Assembly: GCF_017592475.1 (NCBI RefSeq)
Contig: NZ_JAGFNP010000005.1
Coordinates: 62,001 to 126,000, forward strand
DNA length: 64,000 nt
DNA from: Glycomyces niveus
GTDB taxonomy: Bacteria; Actinomycetota; Actinomycetes; Mycobacteriales; Micromonosporaceae
Direction of reading: 5' to 3'
The position numbers were made by a program, and so were the translations under genes. The notes beneath the pieces are model-generated. The model worked only from the letters and a program-made list of their open reading frames with translations, was not told where the DNA came from and searched no databases. Shown in pieces: positions 35,184-53,462 of this stretch; position 1 is the stretch's first letter; each line of letters opens with the position of its first letter.

Positions 35184-35225
35184 CCCGAGGGCGGGCACGG
35201 CCACTAGGCCGCGCCCGCCCTCGGG
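35184..35225. repeat. Long perfect hairpin upstream of rpoB
   Basis: CCCGAGGGCGGGC (35184-35196) with GCCCGCCCTCGGG (35213-35225): perfect 13-bp stem, and the inner GGCC/GGCC can extend it. Stands alone 100 bases after the lipoprotein gene. It could be a second terminator, a protein-binding site or an RNA-stabilising stem. Confidence 0.65.
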
Positions 35226-35730
35226 CCCGTCCTGGGCCGAAGACGCGTCACCTTTGCCGTGCGCGCTCGTTGAACAGGTCGAGGCGGTCGGCTCGTCCGG
35301 CCGCCGAAGGAGCGAGGCCGGGACGCCGCATTGCGGCCGGGCGCCGGGACGCGCGAGCGCCCCGGCACCGGCGGCAGGCGACGCAAAGGCGTCCCGTGCC
35401 CGCACCGAACCGAACCGCGGGTCTTCCCGGCTCCCTCGCGGATCGGCAGGCGCAGGGCATGCCCCACCCGCATCCGCCTCCGACCAGCCGCAGCAACACG
35501 ACGACCCGCCCCGCGGGTCCGACTCTTCCGAGGTGCGCGCCTTGCCCGCGACACGCCCGGGCCCTGATGGTCCTGCGGCCCTTCGCAAGGGCCGCGGGCG
35601 CCCGCCGCCCCGCGCGCACTGCGGCTGCCCGCGCCCCCGCTGCGCTGGGGTTCGCCGGCCCGCCGCGACTCAGGTGGGGCCCGGTTCAGTCGCTGGGGCC
35701 GAAGGGGCGCATCCGGGCGAATTAGACGCC
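35226..35730. other. 500-base gene-free GC-rich spacer
   Basis: All six frames are largely open because of base composition, but none has a start with RBS, conserved motif or sensible composition (Arg/Pro/Ala strings). I find no gene, tRNA or mobile-element end here. It ends where the AT content rises at the rpoB promoter region. Confidence 0.5.
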
Positions 35731-35734
35731 TGAC

Positions 35735-35764
35735 TTGACGAACTGTGACTTGATCCTGCAAACT
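35735..35764 (+). promoter_or_regulatory. Upstream rpoB promoter candidate
   Basis: TTGACG (35735-35740), 18-base spacer, CAAACT (35759-35764). Would give an rpoB leader of about 450 bases. Confidence 0.55.
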
Positions 35765-35954
35765 AGTTCCTCAAGCGCCACTGCGTGGCGCGCGCAACGT
35801 CCGCCCCCACCGGGCCTTCCCGGCACCGCGGACCGAGCGCAGACGGGCCCGCCGCGGGGCGGCCCGGAGGCAGGACGGTCCCGGTGAGCGTGCGAACCGG
35901 TACTCAGAGCGATGTACGGAAGGAACTTCGGCAGCGGGAGAGATTGTCGTCACC

Positions 35955-36009
35955 ACTTACCCCACCACCGGGTGGGGAAGTTGACAGTTGCCGGAGCGTA
36001 CATTAAGCT
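35955..36009 (+). promoter_or_regulatory. Main rpoB promoter with an inverted repeat at the -35
   Basis: TTGACA (35981-35986), 17-base spacer, TAAGCT (36004-36009): near-consensus for the primary sigma factor. Immediately upstream, ACTTACCCCACC (35955-35966) and GGTGGGGAAGT (35971-35981) form an inverted repeat with one bulged A that touches the -35, a possible regulator site. Transcription would start near 36016, leaving a leader of about 205 bases before the TTG start of rpoB; no gene lies in the leader. Confidence 0.75.
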
Positions 36010-36220
36010 ATTAATTTGCGCTGCCTCCTTCACGCCTTCTTGACGCGGTGAGGGTCGTGGACGGTGGGGATTCCAGGCTCGACGACCGACGTTCAACGCC
36101 TTTCAGGCTTGACGCCCGGTCGGTTGCCCGTCTCCGGCTGTCCTCGTCGATCCCGCATCGGTGCGGAGACTGCGGCATGCGCCGGCCGTCGTAACAATCA
36201 GGTCCTCGGAAGGACGAATC

Positions 36221-39652
<3,432 letters not shown>

Positions 39653-39768
39653 CGTCGAGTGAGGGCGGCAGCAGTCTTGGCGAAGCTTGCGAGCCATAAG
39701 TTTGCACAGCGTGCCGCCCTCGCCAACGTCTCATCCAATCCTTAAGAACCATCAAGGGGAAGAGTTCA

Positions 39769-43656
<3,888 letters not shown>

Positions 43657-43693
43657 AGCAACAACCTGCCGATTCCCGACGGCATGCAAGAAA

Positions 43694-43733
43694 CCGGTGG
43701 GCCGGTGGCGCTTTCGCGCCACCGGCCCACCGG
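43694..43733 (+). terminator. Terminator after rpoC
   Basis: 18-bp perfect stem (CCGGTGGGCCGGTGGCGC and its complement) with a TTTC loop, 37 bases after the rpoC stop, then CGTTTCG. Confidence 0.9.
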
Positions 43734-43772
43734 CGTTTCGACCGGAGGCGAGCCGCCGGGCGCGTGTAGAAC

Positions 43773-44003
43773 ATGAACGTGGCAACGATAGAAATCCGTG
43801 ATGTCCCGGGGGACGTGTACGAAGCACTGGGCGTGGACGCGAAAGAACGCGGGCAGACCTTGAATCAGTACCTGATAGCAATGCTGATCGACGCCGTGAA
43901 CCGGGGGCGGGCGCTCCGAGACCGGTACCGGGGGAGAGCTGAAGCTACAGGTCGAGGTGAACGCGGAGCGCGTCGTCGACCTGGGCCATGTACTCGGCGC
44001 TGA
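43773..44003 (+). CDS. Orphan ribbon-helix-helix antitoxin-like protein
   Basis: 76 codons. Residues 1-45 (MNVATIEIRDVPGDVYEALGVDAKERGQTLNQYLIAMLID, key parts IEIRDVPGDVYEAL and GQTLNQYL) match VapB/FitA-type ribbon-helix-helix antitoxins. The last 20 residues (Arg/Gly-rich) look unlike the family and are antisense to the end of mazF, which the frame overlaps by 59 bases. No PIN toxin follows. It may be the remnant of a vapBC pair whose toxin was lost when mazEF arrived. A reading-frame change near residue 50 is possible. Confidence 0.55.
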   Translation: MNVATIEIRDVPGDVYEALGVDAKERGQTLNQYLIAMLIDAVNRGRALRDRYRGRAEATGRGERGARRRPGPCTRR

Positions 44004-44292
44004 CGGAACCGACCTGGTGGAAGAACCGGTCGAAATCTACCGCCTTGACTTGCTCTGCTTGCGCTTTGGAGTCGTGGTCGAGACCCGTTGAAGTGGCTGG
44101 GATGCGGACCTGGAAGGGAAATACTCGCTTGATGTTCGAGGTCATCGGTACGACCGCGAGTACACCGCGGCCGAGACGCTCTGCCTGGCGATTGGCGCCG
44201 TCGTTCGACACGAGGATTGCTGGGCGAGCTTTATCCACCTCCGATCCGCGTGCGGGCTCGAAATCGACTAGGTAGATGTCACCGCGCCTCAT
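43945..44292 (-). CDS. mazF: MazF/PemK-type toxin endoribonuclease
   Basis: 115 residues with the PemK/MazF pattern: MRRGDIYLVDFEPARGSEVDKARPAILVSND (key parts RRGDIYLVDF and KARPAILVSND), VAVVPMTSN-like VLAVVPMTSNIKRVFPFQV, QAEQVKAVDFDRF and a VDDALRVHLDL end. Members cut mRNA or tRNA at short motifs and stop growth when the antitoxin is lost. Its start overlaps the end of the upstream antitoxin gene by 14 bases, the standard coupled arrangement. Confidence 0.9.
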   Translation of the reverse strand: MRRGDIYLVDFEPARGSEVDKARPAILVSNDGANRQAERLGRGVLAVVPMTSNIKRVFPFQVRIPATSTGLDHDSKAQAEQVKAVDFDRFFHQVGSVSAEYMAQVDDALRVHLDL

Positions 44293-44509
44293 CGGTCATC
44301 CCGTCGCCTGTAACCGAGTCCCACAACTCCGCGTCCTCGGAGGCGTACCACTCGTCCCAGGCGGCCTCGTACTGGTGGCCCAGCTCCGCTTCGCGCAGCA
44401 GCGCGATGCTGTGCTGCACCGCTGCGGATCGGGAGCCGATGCCGTGGTCGCGCGCGAAGTTGTCGAGGAAGCGAATGTCCTCGTCGGGGATGCTCAGGCT
44501 TACCTTCAT
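44279..44509 (-). CDS. mazE: MazE-type antitoxin
   Basis: 76 residues from ATG 44509. N-terminal ribbon-helix-helix (MKVSLSIPDEDIRFLDNFARDHG, SRSAAVQHSIALLRE) for DNA binding and autorepression; the C-terminal acidic part (YEAAWDEWYASEDAELWDSV) is the type that wraps and blocks MazF. The frame stays open far upstream but without a domain; the ATG fits the fold. AT-rich DNA just upstream (44507-44550) should hold the promoter. Confidence 0.85.
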   Translation of the reverse strand: MKVSLSIPDEDIRFLDNFARDHGIGSRSAAVQHSIALLREAELGHQYEAAWDEWYASEDAELWDSVTGDGMTDEAR

Positions 44510-44624
44510 ACATATCACCGTACCCTCAATTCCTACCCGAAGGTATAACTCACGAGGCGGACTCCCGAGGGCGTGTCGAGGGTGTGTCACGTCACGCGGG
44601 TCGTCGGCCCCATAGGATGAGCGG

Positions 44625-44987
44625 GTGGCTGAGGTGCGTGGGGTTTTCGGAGTCCGGCATCCGGATGATCCGGAGCCGGTGGAGTCGACGAAGGTGGTGG
44701 CGGCCCGGTTGCTGGCCGGAGTCGGGGTCGCCTTGTCGCTCTTCGTCGGTGGAGTGATCCCGGCGGTCATCGCGCTCGTGCTGGCCCGGCAGGCCGAGGC
44801 CGACATCCGCGCCTCCGAAGGGTTCCTGCTCGGCGGCTCCCGGTTGGCCTCCATACGGCGGCAGGCCTGGACGGCGATCGGGATCGGCGCCGCAGTCGTG
44901 GTGGCGGCCTTGCTGTTCTGGGTCCTCGAACTCGCGCGGACGGCGGGCGGGCCGAGCTACGACGGGAGCGTCGCGGTTTCAGGCTGA
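44625..44987 (+). CDS. Small membrane protein, two helices, unknown function
   Basis: 120 residues, GTG start. Two predicted membrane spans (about 25-53, VVAARLLAGVGVALSLFVGGVIPAVIALVLA region, and about 82-105, AIGIGAAVVVAALLFWVLELA) flank RQAEADIRASEGFLLGGSRL, a loop typical of small actinobacterial DUF4190-like membrane proteins. No catalytic residues are apparent. It sits alone between mazEF and the rpsL leader. Confidence 0.7.
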   Translation: MAEVRGVFGVRHPDDPEPVESTKVVAARLLAGVGVALSLFVGGVIPAVIALVLARQAEADIRASEGFLLGGSRLASIRRQAWTAIGIGAAVVVAALLFWVLELARTAGGPSYDGSVAVSG

Positions 44988-45191
44988 CGCCTGAGGGAAC
45001 TGCTGGTGAACAGCGCCTCTCGGGAGGCATCCCGCGCGGGACCGTCCCGTATCGCGAGCTAATATAGGCCACGGTGTGTCTACCGCACCGAACGAATCAG
45101 GCCAAGGCCCCGCCGCGGCGAAGCTTGCGAGCCGGGCTCTGGTGCAACTCCGTGACACTGAACACGGATGCCTTGCGGTCAGAAAACGGCT

Positions 45192-45220
45192 TTGACCTTG
45201 TTCGTTAGGCTAGGTAGGCT
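45192..45220 (+). promoter_or_regulatory. rpsL promoter
   Basis: TTGACC (45192-45197), 17-base spacer, TAGGCT (45215-45220), a good primary-sigma promoter. Transcription would begin near 45227. Confidence 0.75.
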
Positions 45221-45226
45221 TCTCCC

Positions 45227-45635
45227 TTGCGCCTGGACACCGCTTTGAGCGGCATGGTGGCCCTGTCAACTCCGGCAGCTCGGTCCCCGTGAGAGCCAGG
45301 CCAGGTTGCGTGCCTGCAAGATGGCGGGATCTGATCCCGTCGGCTGGCGTCATCGGCACGCATCCCTCGCACTGGGGGCTTCGTGAACACGGCTCTTTAG
45401 CCGGTCTCCGAGGAGATCGCTTCACGAACGCGTCTGAACTCGCTATCTGGCGGATCTACGGTCCGCCGGGCGCGGGTATGGGTCCGGAGAGACGCGACAC
45501 GCCCGAACGCGGGGGACGGGAACCCACGCCGCTGAGCTGGGCCGTTATACGGCCGACAGCAGGCGCGCGGGTGAACAGGTGACGCCGCACTGTCAGGAAT
45601 ACGCAACCGTCGACTGTTGAGAGGGGTTCGGCTCA
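45227..45635 (+). promoter_or_regulatory. Long untranslated leader of the rpsL operon
   Basis: About 400 bases between the probable transcription start and the rpsL GTG, without a credible ORF or tRNA. Several short stems are possible but none is long. Length suggests regulation (for example S7 binding) or a second promoter further downstream. Upstream, 44988-45191 also has no gene; it contains the short stem GCCTC/GAGGC (45015-45029) and an AT patch TAATAT at 45060-45065. Confidence 0.45.
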
Positions 45636-46007
45636 GTGCCAACCATCCAGCAGCTGGTCCGCAACGGCCGCAAGGTCAAGACCAGCAAAACCAAGACGCC
45701 CGCGCTGAAGGGCAGCCCGCAGGCCCGCGGCGTGTGCACGCGCGTGTACACCACGACGCCGAAGAAGCCGAACTCGGCCATGCGCAAGGTCGCCCGCGTG
45801 CGCCTCATGAACGGCACCGAGGTCACCGCCTACATCCCTGGTGTGGGTCACAACCTGCAGGAGCACTCCATCGTGCTCGTGCGCGGCGGTCGTGTCCGCG
45901 ACCTGCCCGGTGTCCGCTACAAGATCATCCGCGGCGCGCTCGACACCCAGGGTGTCCGCGACCGCAAGCAGGCCCGCAGCCGCTACGGCGCGAAGAAGGA
46001 GAAGTAA
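45636..46007 (+). CDS. rpsL: 30S ribosomal protein S12
   Basis: 123 residues from GTG 45636 (GAGAGGGG upstream). Complete S12: [59 protein letters not shown]. Lys43 is the sensitive-type residue, but residue 88 is Arg (CGC at 45897-45899) where most bacteria have Lys (GGRVKDLPG). A K88R change is a known streptomycin-resistance mutation in mycobacteria. First gene of the str operon. Confidence 0.97.
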   Translation: MPTIQQLVRNGRKVKTSKTKTPALKGSPQARGVCTRVYTTTPKKPNSAMRKVARVRLMNGTEVTAYIPGVGHNLQEHSIVLVRGGRVRDLPGVRYKIIRGALDTQGVRDRKQARSRYGAKKEK

Positions 46008-46010
46008 GCC

Positions 46011-46481
46011 ATGCCGCGTAAAGGTCCCGCGCCGCGCCGGCCGCTTACCGCCGACCCGGTCTACAACTCGGTGCTCGTCACCCAGCTCATCAACAAGGTC
46101 CTCAAGGACGGCAAGCGCCGCCTCGCCGAGCGCATCGTCTACGAAGCCCTCGAGAACTGCCGCCAGAAGGCCGACTCGGACCCCGTGGTGATCCTCAAGC
46201 GCGCGCTCGACAACGTGAAGCCGACCCTCGAGGTCCGCTCCCGCCGCGTCGGTGGCGCCACCTACCAGGTTCCCGTGGACGTGCGCCCGCAGCGCGCCAC
46301 CACGCTGGGCCTGCGCTGGCTCGTCGGCTACGCCCGCGACCGCCGTGAGAAGAGCATGGTCGAGCGTCTGACGAACGAGATCCTGGACGCTTCGAACGGC
46401 CTCGGCGCCGCGGTCAAGAAGCGCGAGGACACGCACAAGATGGCCGATTCCAACAAGGCATTCGCGCACTACCGCTGGTAG
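46011..46481 (+). CDS. rpsG: 30S ribosomal protein S7
   Basis: 156 residues, three bases after rpsL, with AAGGAG inside the rpsL end. Matches S7 throughout: [87 protein letters not shown]. Primary binder of the 16S rRNA 3' major domain (head) and the usual translational repressor of the str operon. Confidence 0.97.
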   Translation: MPRKGPAPRRPLTADPVYNSVLVTQLINKVLKDGKRRLAERIVYEALENCRQKADSDPVVILKRALDNVKPTLEVRSRRVGGATYQVPVDVRPQRATTLGLRWLVGYARDRREKSMVERLTNEILDASNGLGAAVKKREDTHKMADSNKAFAHYRW

Positions 46482-46502
46482 TCGCAGAGAGACTGAGAGA
46501 TC

Positions 46503-48608
<2,106 letters not shown>

Positions 48609-48615
48609 GCGTTTC

Positions 48616-48637
48616 GGGCGCCCAAGCCTGGGCGCCC
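48616..48637 (+). terminator. Hairpin between fusA and tuf
   Basis: GGGCGCCCA / TGGGCGCCC, 9-bp stem with a four-base loop, eight bases after the fusA stop. Possibly a partial terminator or an mRNA processing point; the AT-richer bases that follow (about 48670-48720) may carry a separate tuf promoter. Confidence 0.6.
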
Positions 48638-48736
48638 GGCGCTGACCACCTGTTGCCAGCAGAGGCGCTGAGTTCCAAAGCGACGCAATAGGTCAGATAA
48701 GTCAAACCAGATTTAACCAGTCCACAGGAGGACGAA

Positions 48737-49930
48737 GTGGCAAAGGCCAAGTTCGAGCGGAACAAGCCGCACGTCAACATCGGTACGCTCGGTCACGTCG
48801 ACCACGGCAAGACCACGCTCACCGCGGCGATCACCAAGGTCCTGCACGACAAGTTCCCGGACCTGAACCCGTACACGCCGTTCGACGAGATCGACAACGC
48901 TCCCGAGGAGCGCCAGCGCGGTATCACCATCTCGATCTCGCACGTCGAGTACCAGACCGAGGCGCGTCACTACGCGCACGTCGACTGCCCCGGGCACGCC
49001 GACTACATCAAGAACATGATCACCGGTGCCGCTCAGATGGACGGCGCGATCCTGGTCGTGTCCGCCGCTGACGGCCCCATGCCGCAGACCCGCGAGCACG
49101 TCCTCCTCGCCCGCCAGGTCGGCGTTCCCTACGTGGTCGTGGCGCTCAACAAGTCCGACATGGTCGACGACGAGGAAATCCTCGAGCTCGTCGAGATGGA
49201 GGTCCGTGAGCTCCTGTCCGACCAGGGCTTCCCGGGCGACGACGCCCCGGTCGTCCAGGTCTCCGCCCTCGGCGCCCTCGAGGGCGAAGAGAAGTGGGTC
49301 AACGCCGTCGCCGACCTCATGCAGGCCGTCGACGACTCGGTCCCGGAGCCGGAGCGCGCCACCGACCTGCCGTTCCTCATGCCGATCGAGGACGTCTTCA
49401 CCATCACCGGCCGCGGCACCGTCGTGACCGGTCGTGTGGAGCGCGGTGTGCTCCTCCCCAACGAGGAAGTCGAGATCGTCGGCATCCGCGAGGGCGCCAT
49501 CACCACCAAGGTGACCGCCATCGAGATGTTCCGCAAGACCCTCGACGACGCGCGCGCCGGTGAGAACGTGGGCCTCCTGCTCCGCGGCACCAAGCGCGAA
49601 GAGGTCGAGCGCGGCATGGTCGTCGTCAAGCCTGGCACGACCACCCCGCACACCGACTTCGAGGCCGCGGTCTACATCCTCTCGAAGGACGAGGGCGGCC
49701 GCCACACGCCGTTCTTCAACAACTACCGTCCGCAGTTCTACTTCCGGACCACCGACGTGACCGGCGTCGTGACCCTCCCCGAGGGCACCGAGATGGTCAT
49801 GCCGGGTGACAACACCGACATGAAGGTGGAGCTCATCCAGCCCATCGCCATGGACGAGGGTCTGCTCTTCGCGATCCGCGAGGGTGGCCGCACGGTCGGC
49901 TCCGGCCGCGTCACCAAGGTCCTCAAGTAA
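48737..49930 (+). CDS. tuf: Elongation factor Tu
   Basis: 397 residues from GTG 48737 behind AGGAGG. GTPase motifs [37 protein letters not shown]; domains II/III with [50 protein letters not shown] and [11 protein letters not shown] end. Delivers aminoacyl-tRNA to the ribosome. Followed by a strong terminator, so it closes the str operon. Confidence 0.98.
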   Translation: MAKAKFERNKPHVNIGTLGHVDHGKTTLTAAITKVLHDKFPDLNPYTPFDEIDNAPEERQRGITISISHVEYQTEARHYAHVDCPGHADYIKNMITGAAQMDGAILVVSAADGPMPQTREHVLLARQVGVPYVVVALNKSDMVDDEEILELVEMEVRELLSDQGFPGDDAPVVQVSALGALEGEEKWVNAVADLMQAVDDSVPEPERATDLPFLMPIEDVFTITGRGTVVTGRVERGVLLPNEEVEIVGIREGAITTKVTAIEMFRKTLDDARAGENVGLLLRGTKREEVERGMVVVKPGTTTPHTDFEAAVYILSKDEGGRHTPFFNNYRPQFYFRTTDVTGVVTLPEGTEMVMPGDNTDMKVELIQPIAMDEGLLFAIREGGRTVGSGRVTKVLK

Positions 49931-49939
49931 GACCCAGTG

Positions 49940-49969
49940 CCGGGGTGGCTCACCAGTGAGCCACCCCGG
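49940..49969 (+). terminator. Terminator after tuf
   Basis: 14-bp perfect stem CCGGGGTGGCTCAC / GTGAGCCACCCCGG with a two-base loop, followed by TTTACTT. Confidence 0.92.
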
Positions 49970-50357
49970 TTTACTTGCGTCTCACTGAGAACGCAGTGTG
50001 ACCGGGGATAACCTCCGGTCCGGCGGTCGAGACGCGGACACCACGCATACGCGTAACCTGTCCCACTGTTGCCCGACCCCAGCTTGCTGGGTGAACGGGG
50101 GAGCAGGCATAATATTCAGGTTGCGTACGCTCCGGCGTCCCCAGTGCTGTGCACTGCGCAGGACACCGGTGCTCACGCCCGGCCCGCGGGCCCGAGTAGG
50201 CACTTGCCGTGCTGAGAGGGACCGTTTCATGGCGGGCAGGCGGGCGAGCCAAAGAGACCAGCAGAAGGCACAGCTGTGCCCAAGTCAGTCTCGAACTCGC
50301 GACACGCCCGACCGCGTGGAGCGGTCTGAACAGCCAATTTACGTAAGGTTAGGACAC
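49970..50357 (+). promoter_or_regulatory. S10 operon promoter region and leader
   Basis: No gene lies in these 388 bases. TAATAT at 50110-50115 is the best -10 candidate, with no good -35 at 17 bases; it would leave a leader of about 240 bases before rpsJ. The leader has several short GC stems (for example GGCCCGCGGGCC near 50185). In other bacteria L4 controls the operon through such a leader, but no conserved L4 element is recognisable here. Confidence 0.45.
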
Positions 50358-50666
50358 ATGGCGGGACAGAAGATCCGCATTAGGCTGAAGGCCTACGACC
50401 ACGAGGTCGTGGACTCCTCGGCCCGCAAGATCGTGGAGACGGTCACCCGTACCGGTGCTGCCATCTCCGGGCCGGTGCCGCTGCCGACTGAGATCAACCG
50501 CTTCTGCGTGATCCGGTCGCCGCACAAGTACAAGGACTCGCGCGAGCACTTCGAGATGCGCACGCACAAGCGCCTCATCGACATTCTCGACCCGACCCCG
50601 AAGACGGTCGACTCGTTGATGCGCCTTGACCTCCCGGCCGGCGTCGACATCGAGATCAAGCTGTAG
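50358..50666 (+). CDS. rpsJ: 30S ribosomal protein S10
   Basis: 102 residues from ATG 50358. Diagnostic: [68 protein letters not shown] (seen as its parts [23 protein letters not shown]). Ribosomal head protein and NusE partner of NusG/NusB. First gene of the S10 operon; rplC starts seven bases after it. Confidence 0.97.
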   Translation: MAGQKIRIRLKAYDHEVVDSSARKIVETVTRTGAAISGPVPLPTEINRFCVIRSPHKYKDSREHFEMRTHKRLIDILDPTPKTVDSLMRLDLPAGVDIEIKL

Positions 50667-50673
50667 GGGACCA

Positions 50674-51321
50674 ATGGACAGGCAGATCAAGGGAATCCTG
50701 GGCACCAAGCTCGGCATGACCCAGGTTTGGGACGAGAACGGCCGCGCCGTGCCCGTCACTGTGGTGCAGGCCGGACCGAACGTGGTCACCCAGGTTCGCA
50801 AGCCCGATGTCGACGGCTACTCGGCCGTGCAGCTGGGCTTCGGCGACATCAAACTCAAGAACGTGACCAAGCCGCTCCAGGGCCACTTCGAGAAGGCCGG
50901 CGTCGCTCCGCGTCGCCACCTCGTCGAACTGCGCACCTCGGACGCCGCCGACTACGACCTCGGCCAGACCGTCGAAGCGACGATCTTCGAATCCGGTCAG
51001 CTCGTGGACGTCACCGGCACCACCAAGGGCAAGGGCTTCGCCGGCGTCATGAAGCGCCACGGCTTCGGCGGTCTCCCCGCCAGCCACGGTGCGCACAAGG
51101 TCCACCGCGCCCCCGGTTCGATCGGTGGCTGCGCCACTCCGGGCCGCGTCTTCAAGGGCATGCGCATGGCCGGCCGGATGGGCCACGCCCGTCACACCAC
51201 GCAGAACCTGCGCATCCAGGCGGTCGACGCCGAGCGCGGTCTGCTGCTCATCGTGGGCGCCATCCCCGGGCCGAAGAACGGCCTGGTGCTCGTCCGCACG
51301 GCAGTCAAGCAGGTGGCATAA
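50674..51321 (+). CDS. rplC: 50S ribosomal protein L3
   Basis: 215 residues from ATG 50674 with AGGGGA. Family features: [60 protein letters not shown]. Early assembly protein near the peptidyl-transferase centre. Upstream in-frame codons overlap rpsJ and are not used. rplD starts two bases after the stop. Confidence 0.97.
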   Translation: MDRQIKGILGTKLGMTQVWDENGRAVPVTVVQAGPNVVTQVRKPDVDGYSAVQLGFGDIKLKNVTKPLQGHFEKAGVAPRRHLVELRTSDAADYDLGQTVEATIFESGQLVDVTGTTKGKGFAGVMKRHGFGGLPASHGAHKVHRAPGSIGGCATPGRVFKGMRMAGRMGHARHTTQNLRIQAVDAERGLLLIVGAIPGPKNGLVLVRTAVKQVA

Positions 51322-51323
51322 CC

Positions 51324-51974
51324 ATGAGCCTCGAAATCAACGTCAAGAACGCCTCTGGCGCTGAGACCGGGAAGACCATCGAGCTCCCGGCGTCGATCTT
51401 CGACGTCGAGCCGAACATCCCGCTCATGCACCAGGTCGTCACGGCGCAGCTGGCCGCCGCCCGCACGGGCTCGGCCAAGACCAAGACCCGCGCGGAGGTC
51501 CGCGGCGGCGGCAAGAAGCCGTACCGCCAGAAGGGCACCGGTCGCGCCCGCCAGGGCTCGATCCGCGCGCCGCAGTTCACCGGCGGCGGCGTCGTCCACG
51601 GCCCGCAGCCGCGGTCGTTCGCCGAGCGGACCCCCAAGAAGATGAAGGCCGCCGCTCTCGCGGGTGCCCTCACCGACCGGGTCCGCGGTGACAACGTGCA
51701 CGTCATCGACGCCTTCATCGAGGGCGACGAGCCCAAGCTGAAGACCGCGCGGGCCGCTCTGGCCGCGATCACCGAGTCCTCCAAGGTCCTGGTGGTGCTG
51801 ACGCGCGACGAGCAGACCGCGGCCCTGAGCCTGCGGAACCTGCCCGAGGTGCACCTGCTCGACTGGGGCCAGGTCAACACCTACGACGTGCTCAACAACG
51901 AGGACATCGTGTTCAGCGAGGCCGCCATCGAGGCGTTCATCGCTGACCGGACTGAGCAGGAGGTCGCGGCGTGA
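51324..51974 (+). CDS. rplD: 50S ribosomal protein L4
   Basis: 216 residues. The extended loop that lines the exit tunnel is clear: [38 protein letters not shown] (key parts [16 protein letters not shown] and GGGVVHGP), then the globular end with VLVVLTRDE and [13 protein letters not shown]. Usual autogenous regulator of the S10 operon. Its stop overlaps the rplW GTG by four bases. Confidence 0.97.
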   Translation: MSLEINVKNASGAETGKTIELPASIFDVEPNIPLMHQVVTAQLAAARTGSAKTKTRAEVRGGGKKPYRQKGTGRARQGSIRAPQFTGGGVVHGPQPRSFAERTPKKMKAAALAGALTDRVRGDNVHVIDAFIEGDEPKLKTARAALAAITESSKVLVVLTRDEQTAALSLRNLPEVHLLDWGQVNTYDVLNNEDIVFSEAAIEAFIADRTEQEVAA

Positions 51975-52285
51975 GCGAAGTGACCGTCGCCGACCCGCGC
52001 GACATCATCATCAAGCCGGTCATCTCGGAGAAGACCTACACCCTCCTCGGCGAGGGCAAGTACACCTTCGAGGTCGACCCGCGCGCCAACAAGAGCCACA
52101 TCAAGATCGCCGTCAAGCAGATCTTCAACGTGGACGTCAAGAGCGTCAACACCCTGAACCGGTCGGGCAAGCGCAAGCGCACCCGCACCGGCTGGGGTCA
52201 GCGCAAGAGTGTCAAGCACGCGATCATCACCGTGGAAGGCGACCCCGGTCGCCTGGGTGAGATCTTCGGCGGACAGATCTCGTAG
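51971..52285 (+). CDS. rplW: 50S ribosomal protein L23
   Basis: 104 residues, GTG start overlapping rplD (GTGA). [38 protein letters not shown] and [16 protein letters not shown] match L23. At the tunnel exit it docks SRP and trigger factor. rplB follows after 11 bases. Confidence 0.96.
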   Translation: MSEVTVADPRDIIIKPVISEKTYTLLGEGKYTFEVDPRANKSHIKIAVKQIFNVDVKSVNTLNRSGKRKRTRTGWGQRKSVKHAIITVEGDPGRLGEIFGGQIS

Positions 52286-52296
52286 GAGCAAGAAGC

Positions 52297-53139
52297 ATGG
52301 CTATTCGCAAGTACAAGCCGACGACGCCCGGGCGTCGTGGCTCGAGCGTCTCCGACTTCGCCGAGATCACCCGTTCGACCCCCGAGAAGTCGCTGCTCCG
52401 CCCGATCTCCAAGACCGGCGGCCGCAACAACTCGGGCAAGATCTCGACCCGTCACCGCGGCGGCGGCCACAAGCGCCGTTACCGCGTGATCGACTTCCGT
52501 CGCCACGACAAGGACGGCATCCCCGCCAAGGTCGCGCACATCGAGTACGACCCGAACCGCACGGCGAACATCGCCCTCCTGCACTACGCGGACGGCGAGA
52601 AGCGCTACATCCTGGCCCCCAAGGGCATCAAGCAGGGTGACGTGATCGAGAACGGCCCGGAGGCCGACATCAAGCCCGGCAACTCGCTGGAGCTGCGTCA
52701 CATCCCGGTCGGTACCACGGTCCACGCGGTGGAGCTCAAGCCGGGCGGCGGCGCCGCCCTCGGCCGCTCCGCGGGCGCCTCGATCCAGCTCCTCGCCCGT
52801 GAAGGCAAGTACGCGCACCTGCGCATGCCGTCCGGCGAGATCCGCCTGGTCCAGGTGACCTGCCGCGCCTCCATCGGCGAGGTCGGCAACGCCGAGCAGG
52901 GCAACATCAACTGGGGCAAGGCCGGCCGCATGCGCTGGAAGGGCTGGCGCCCGACCGTCCGCGGTGTCGTCATGAACCCGGTCGACCACCCGCACGGTGG
53001 TGGTGAAGGCCGTACGTCCGGTGGTCGCCACCCGGTGAACCCGCAGGGCAAGCCCGAGGGCCGCACCCGCAAGCGCAACCACCCGAACGACCGGCTCATC
53101 GTCCGTCGTCGCAACGTCAACCGGAAGCGAGGGAAGTAG
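52297..53139 (+). CDS. rplB: 50S ribosomal protein L2
   Basis: 280 residues. Typical: [87 protein letters not shown] with the His that is important for peptidyl transfer, and the basic [15 protein letters not shown] end. rpsS starts three bases later. Confidence 0.98.
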   Translation: MAIRKYKPTTPGRRGSSVSDFAEITRSTPEKSLLRPISKTGGRNNSGKISTRHRGGGHKRRYRVIDFRRHDKDGIPAKVAHIEYDPNRTANIALLHYADGEKRYILAPKGIKQGDVIENGPEADIKPGNSLELRHIPVGTTVHAVELKPGGGAALGRSAGASIQLLAREGKYAHLRMPSGEIRLVQVTCRASIGEVGNAEQGNINWGKAGRMRWKGWRPTVRGVVMNPVDHPHGGGEGRTSGGRHPVNPQGKPEGRTRKRNHPNDRLIVRRRNVNRKRGK

Positions 53140-53142
53140 TCC

Positions 53143-53424
53143 ATGGCTCGCAGCCTCAAGAAGGGCCCGTTCATCGACGACCACCTGCAGAAGAAGGTGG
53201 ACGTTGCGATCGAGACCAAGAGCAAGAACGTCATCAAGACGTGGTCGCGCCGCTCGACGATCACCCCGGACTTCATCGGGCTGACCTTCGGCGTGCACGA
53301 CGGTCGCAAGCACGTTCCGGTCTACGTCACGGAGAACATGGTCGGGCACAAGCTCGGCGAGTTCGCTCCCACCCGCACGTTCCGCGGGCACGAGAAGGAC
53401 GACCGGAAGAGCCGTCGCCGCTAG
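53143..53424 (+). CDS. rpsS: 30S ribosomal protein S19
   Basis: 93 residues: [69 protein letters not shown] (key parts WSRRSTITP and [13 protein letters not shown]). Binds S13 in the head of the small subunit. Starts three bases after rplB. Confidence 0.97.
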   Translation: MARSLKKGPFIDDHLQKKVDVAIETKSKNVIKTWSRRSTITPDFIGLTFGVHDGRKHVPVYVTENMVGHKLGEFAPTRTFRGHEKDDRKSRRR

Positions 53425-53462
53425 GCCACGGGCTATGAGAAACGAACGAAGGATTTAGAACG

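Noticed and set aside
35254..35733. Several ORFs of 70-160 codons on both strands in the rpoB upstream spacer
   Set aside because: No RBS, no motif, Arg/Pro/Ala low-complexity composition; all six frames are open here by base composition.
36161..36220. ATG at 36161 as rpoB start
   Set aside because: The extra 20 residues do not match RpoB and the RBS GGAAGGA serves the TTG at 36221, which aligns with the MAASR start of relatives.
43773..43944. Functional vapBC pair starting at 43773
   Set aside because: No PIN-domain toxin follows; the downstream frame is antisense to mazF.
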